A stretch of 64,000 nt of DNA from contig CAMYMV010000014.1 in NCBI GenBank assembly GCA_947259585.1, forward strand, positions 71,398 to 135,397, in the 5' to 3' direction. Below the pieces are notes generated by a model. That model worked only from the letters and a program-made list of their open reading frames with translations, ran no database searches and was not told the origin of the DNA. Of this stretch, positions 61,795-64,000 are shown one piece after another. Numbering within the stretch: the first letter of the stretch is position 1; each line of letters starts with the position of its first letter. A program made the position numbers and the translations under genes. This DNA is from an uncultured Gemmatimonadales bacterium (GTDB taxonomy: Bacteria > Gemmatimonadota > Gemmatimonadetes > Palauibacterales > Palauibacteraceae).

Positions 61795-62622
61795 GTGAGA
61801 GTTCGCACGATGTACACGCTGGCCGGGGCGAGCTGGGGGCTTGTCCTGGGCGTCATCTCAGCCGTCACGGCGGTGACCTACGCACTCGGCTTCTCCTGGC
61901 TCTTTCTCTTCGGCGACGATACCTGGCCCGAGAGCAGTGGCTGGGTCATCCTCGCCGGCGGGATCGCGGTCTTCATCGCCGTTTTCGCCCTGTTTCTCGG
62001 AGTCGGCTACCGCCGGGGCAGGCGGCTGGAGGCAAGGGGCGCCGGGGCCGCGGAGATCCGCCGCGGAGCGTGGCTGATCGCGGGGAGCTTCGCGCTCGGG
62101 CTCGGCTTGCTCGGAGCCGTCGCCCTCAAGGCGGGCGCCGACGACCGGGCGCGCGCGGTTCGTGCCGAGCAGGAGGCGGCGTTCTCCGAGCTTCTGAGCC
62201 GGCGTCACGAGATCACGGACTGGTTTCCCGAAGGACGGGAGGAGTCCGTGGCCGTGCATCTGCTGCTGTCGGGCAGCCGTGGGGGAAGTTACCGATTATC
62301 CTGGGTCCTGGCCGACGGGCTCTACGGAAAAGAGCTGATCCGCGACTCGACGGAACTGACACTGCGGCCAGGCGAGCGAGATATCACGCTCGTGCTGGAG
62401 ACGCCTCTGGTGGCTCGGCGATACCAGGAGCGAGTGTTGGCTGGTCGGGGAGGGGTGCTCGTGGAGAACGAGCTTCCGTTGCGCGTGACTCTCCAGCCGC
62501 TGCTTTCGTCGGAAGAGCTGGCTCGCCTACCTGGCCGCGAGCGCCATAACCTCGAGATCGGAGCCTCGACGCTCCGGTTCGAGATGGAGAGGGGCGTCCC
62601 GTTCCGCTTCACGCTGAGATGA
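61795..62622 (+). CDS. Hypothetical membrane protein
   Basis: A 275-residue protein starting at GTG 61795 (or ATG 61810), with three N-terminal membrane segments (GASWGLVLGVISAVTAVTYAL, GGIAVFIAVFALFLGVGY, AGSFALGLGLLGAVALKAGA) and a C-terminal beta-rich domain (VAVHLLLSGSRGGSYRLSWV, ERDITLVLETPLVARRY). I recognise no family. The stop overlaps the next start (ATGA), so it is coupled with another small membrane protein. Confidence 0.75.
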   Translation: MRVRTMYTLAGASWGLVLGVISAVTAVTYALGFSWLFLFGDDTWPESSGWVILAGGIAVFIAVFALFLGVGYRRGRRLEARGAGAAEIRRGAWLIAGSFALGLGLLGAVALKAGADDRARAVRAEQEAAFSELLSRRHEITDWFPEGREESVAVHLLLSGSRGGSYRLSWVLADGLYGKELIRDSTELTLRPGERDITLVLETPLVARRYQERVLAGRGGVLVENELPLRVTLQPLLSSEELARLPGRERHNLEIGASTLRFEMERGVPFRFTLR

Positions 62623-63068
62623 GCACGGGCGTAGAGGTCCAGCCGGCGGATCCGGCCGCGCGTCGCCTGGCCCTCATCATCGTGCTCGTCATCGGAGCGT
62701 TGGGGTTGGTCCCGCTCATCTGGGTCCAGAATACCCTCGACACGATCTCGGAACTGCGTCACACGGATCCGATGGCCGCGACGCGCATGATGCTGGCAAC
62801 TTCCCGTCTGCTGGGGGCCGCGACCGCCGTGCTGTGTTTCGCGATGGCCATCTGGCTTGGATGGCTCGCGCTCAGAATCAATCGCGCGGAACGGTTTCCT
62901 CTCCCGAACGCGCGCGTCGTCCGCGATACTCCGGTCCTCACGGGAGCCGCGGCGAGACGCCAGGCGAGGATCGCACTCGTGCTCGCGACGGCGCTGTTGG
63001 TAAGCGGCGTCGTGGTGCCGTTGCTCCTCATGCGCCTTACATCCCTGCTCGCCCCGGGGGCGGGCTGA
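62619..63068 (+). CDS. Hypothetical small membrane protein
   Basis: A 149-residue protein with three predicted membrane helices (LALIIVLVIGALGLVPLIWV, MLATSRLLGAATAVLCFAMA, ALVLATALLVSGVVVPLLLM). The start overlaps the upstream stop as ATGA, indicating the two are translated together and perhaps form one complex. No known motif. Confidence 0.7.
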   Translation: MSTGVEVQPADPAARRLALIIVLVIGALGLVPLIWVQNTLDTISELRHTDPMAATRMMLATSRLLGAATAVLCFAMAIWLGWLALRINRAERFPLPNARVVRDTPVLTGAAARRQARIALVLATALLVSGVVVPLLLMRLTSLLAPGAG

Positions 63069-63101
63069 CCGACCCCGCCACCAACAGAAGTAGGAGAGCC
63101 G

Positions 63102-63983
63102 ATGAACATCCTCGGGCTGCTTGTTGCGATCCTCGCCCCCCTCTCCCCCTTGGGAGCCGGCGCCCCGGCCGCCGGCAAGCTCCAACTACAGCCGGTTCGG
63201 GAGTCGGCGTCAGCGCCACGGTCGGATCGCGAGTCGGTACCGGCGCCGGCGCCACGGTCGGATCGCGAGTCGGCACCGGCGCCCGCGTCGGATACCCAGG
63301 CCGATCCCTACCTCTACGAGGTCATCCTCCTGCGGGCGGCACCGGGGCGTCTGCTGGATTTGGTCGAGGCGTACCAGGCCCGCATCGCGGCTTTCGAGGA
63401 GGCGGCCCTCGGAGAAGTCCACATGATGCGTCACAGCCAGGGTGACCAGTGGGACCTTTTACTCCTCGTCCCGATGGGCGATTTCGAGCGCTTCTTCAGC
63501 GGTGAGCAGAGTAGGCGCCGCAGCGACGCGCTGGATGAGGTAGGCGGAACGGGTCCCGATTGGGCGGCGAAGTTGGATCCACTGGTGGCCTGGCGGCAGG
63601 AGCTGTTCGCCTGGGGACCGCCTCCCGAGGTCGTGAACGAGCGCTTCGCGCCGGCGCGATTCTACCACGTCGAGATGTTCGTAGCGCTACCCGGGAAGCG
63701 CGAGGCGCTGCTGAGGCAGCGTGAGATGGAGAACGAGTTCCTCCGGGCGATAGGCCGGCCCGACAACCTCGTCTTCACGAAGGCGGCCGGAGCCGAGTGG
63801 GACGCCTTCACGCTGGGCTTTTACCTCGACCTTCAGCACTTCGCGGAAGAGCCGAGCCTGGAGCCGGGTAGGGAAGATGAAGCGGCCCGGGCCGCGGGCT
63901 TCGAGGCGGCCAACCGGATCGGGACCTACCTGCGCACGCTGATCGCCTACCACCACGACACCCTGGCCAGGAGCATCGACTGA
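63102..63983 (+). CDS. Hypothetical secreted protein with dimeric-barrel-like domains
   Basis: A 293-residue protein with a short signal segment (LGLLVAILAPLSPLGAGAPAA), a low-complexity Ser/Pro/Arg linker with 12-residue repeats (SDRES core), and two ABM/ferredoxin-like halves: LYEVILLRAAPGRLLDLVEAY and ARFYHVEMFVALPGKREALL, each a beta-alpha strand-helix motif suggesting tandem dimeric alpha-beta barrel domains. AGGAG precedes ATG 63102. Its stop overlaps the next start (TGATG). The function is unknown. Confidence 0.7.
   Translation: MNILGLLVAILAPLSPLGAGAPAAGKLQLQPVRESASAPRSDRESVPAPAPRSDRESAPAPASDTQADPYLYEVILLRAAPGRLLDLVEAYQARIAAFEEAALGEVHMMRHSQGDQWDLLLLVPMGDFERFFSGEQSRRRSDALDEVGGTGPDWAAKLDPLVAWRQELFAWGPPPEVVNERFAPARFYHVEMFVALPGKREALLRQREMENEFLRAIGRPDNLVFTKAAGAEWDAFTLGFYLDLQHFAEEPSLEPGREDEAARAAGFEAANRIGTYLRTLIAYHHDTLARSID
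63213..63284 (+). repeat. Two 36-bp direct repeats in the linker of the 63102 gene
   Basis: GCGCCACGGTCGGATCGCGA and the following GTCGG occur at 63213-63237 and 63249-63273, with similar CGGCGCC sequence after each, giving a 36-base (12-codon) period. It encodes PRSDRES-type repeats in a Pro-rich linker. Confidence 0.85.
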
Positions 63984-64000
63984 TGACCCGCTCGAGCCTG
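63983..64000 (+). CDS. Start of a gene continuing beyond the window
   Basis: ATG 63983 overlaps the preceding stop (TGATG) and reads MTRSSL to the window end. The overlap pattern matches other coupled genes here. The product cannot be told. Confidence 0.4.

Noticed and set aside
1..64000. tRNA, rRNA, IS elements, prophage or attachment sites
   Set aside because: Read through on both strands; no transposase, integrase or RNA-gene signature was recognised. tRNAs can be missed by eye; tRNAscan-SE would settle it.

Overview
This 64 kb window is G+C-rich chromosomal DNA, densely coded on both strands. The gene families (a SusC/SusD pair, a DUF1501/DUF1800 pair, DUF885, DUF1579, DUF4097, LemA/DUF2207, lipoproteins, GTG/TTG starts, ATGA/GTGA stop-start overlaps) fit a free-living Gram-negative, most like Gemmatimonadota. 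That assignment is an inference from gene content. I saw no rRNA, tRNA, CRISPR array, prophage or IS element.

Layout. 1-9 kb: the C-terminus of Lnt, a GCS2-CBS fusion, a glycosyltransferase, a pterin dehydratase, a GAF-GAF-GGDEF cyclase, a peroxiredoxin and LemA/DUF2207. 9-14 kb: a tightly coupled minus-strand operon (small subunit, GMC oxidoreductase, TPP enzyme, HDAC-like deacetylase), then PhzF. 14-19 kb: DUF1501/DUF1800 and a PQQ-type sugar dehydrogenase lipoprotein. 19-24 kb: SusC/SusD. 24-31 kb: amino-acid dehydrogenase, two alpha/beta hydrolases, a PilX-like protein, a lipoprotein and a PEP-CTERM protein with a GGSD repeat. 31-38 kb: a DUF885 protein, an OsmC-family gene interrupted by one in-frame TGA, an EamA transporter, a secreted cyclase, and an ECF sigma / anti-sigma / two-DUF4097 operon. 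38-45 kb: lipid kinase, PDZ protein, small membrane protein, LOG protein and an ABC-2 transporter. 45.7-50.7 kb: a HIT protein and a formate dehydrogenase operon. 51-64 kb: a frameshifted SLC13 permease, MsrB/Hpt, an amidohydrolase lipoprotein, a cis-prenyltransferase, a regulator/membrane-protein pair, oxidoreductases and three membrane or secreted proteins of unknown function.

Most notable points. (1) The OsmC-family gene at 32751-33221 has TGA exactly where the family has its catalytic Cys, the frame continues with conserved sequence, and a short hairpin with GG in its apical loop follows at bacterial-SECIS distance: a probable selenoprotein. (2) The formate dehydrogenase is odd in three ways. 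Its catalytic subunit begins with a TubC_N-like docking domain, its ferredoxin-like subunit has lost all four His/Cys ligands of one [4Fe-4S] site, and its NuoF-like subunit lacks the usual N-terminal flavin/NADH glycine motif. (3) A 23-bp tandem duplication has duplicated the start region of hpt.

Starts were chosen from Shine-Dalgarno spacing and family alignment from memory. No database search was possible.
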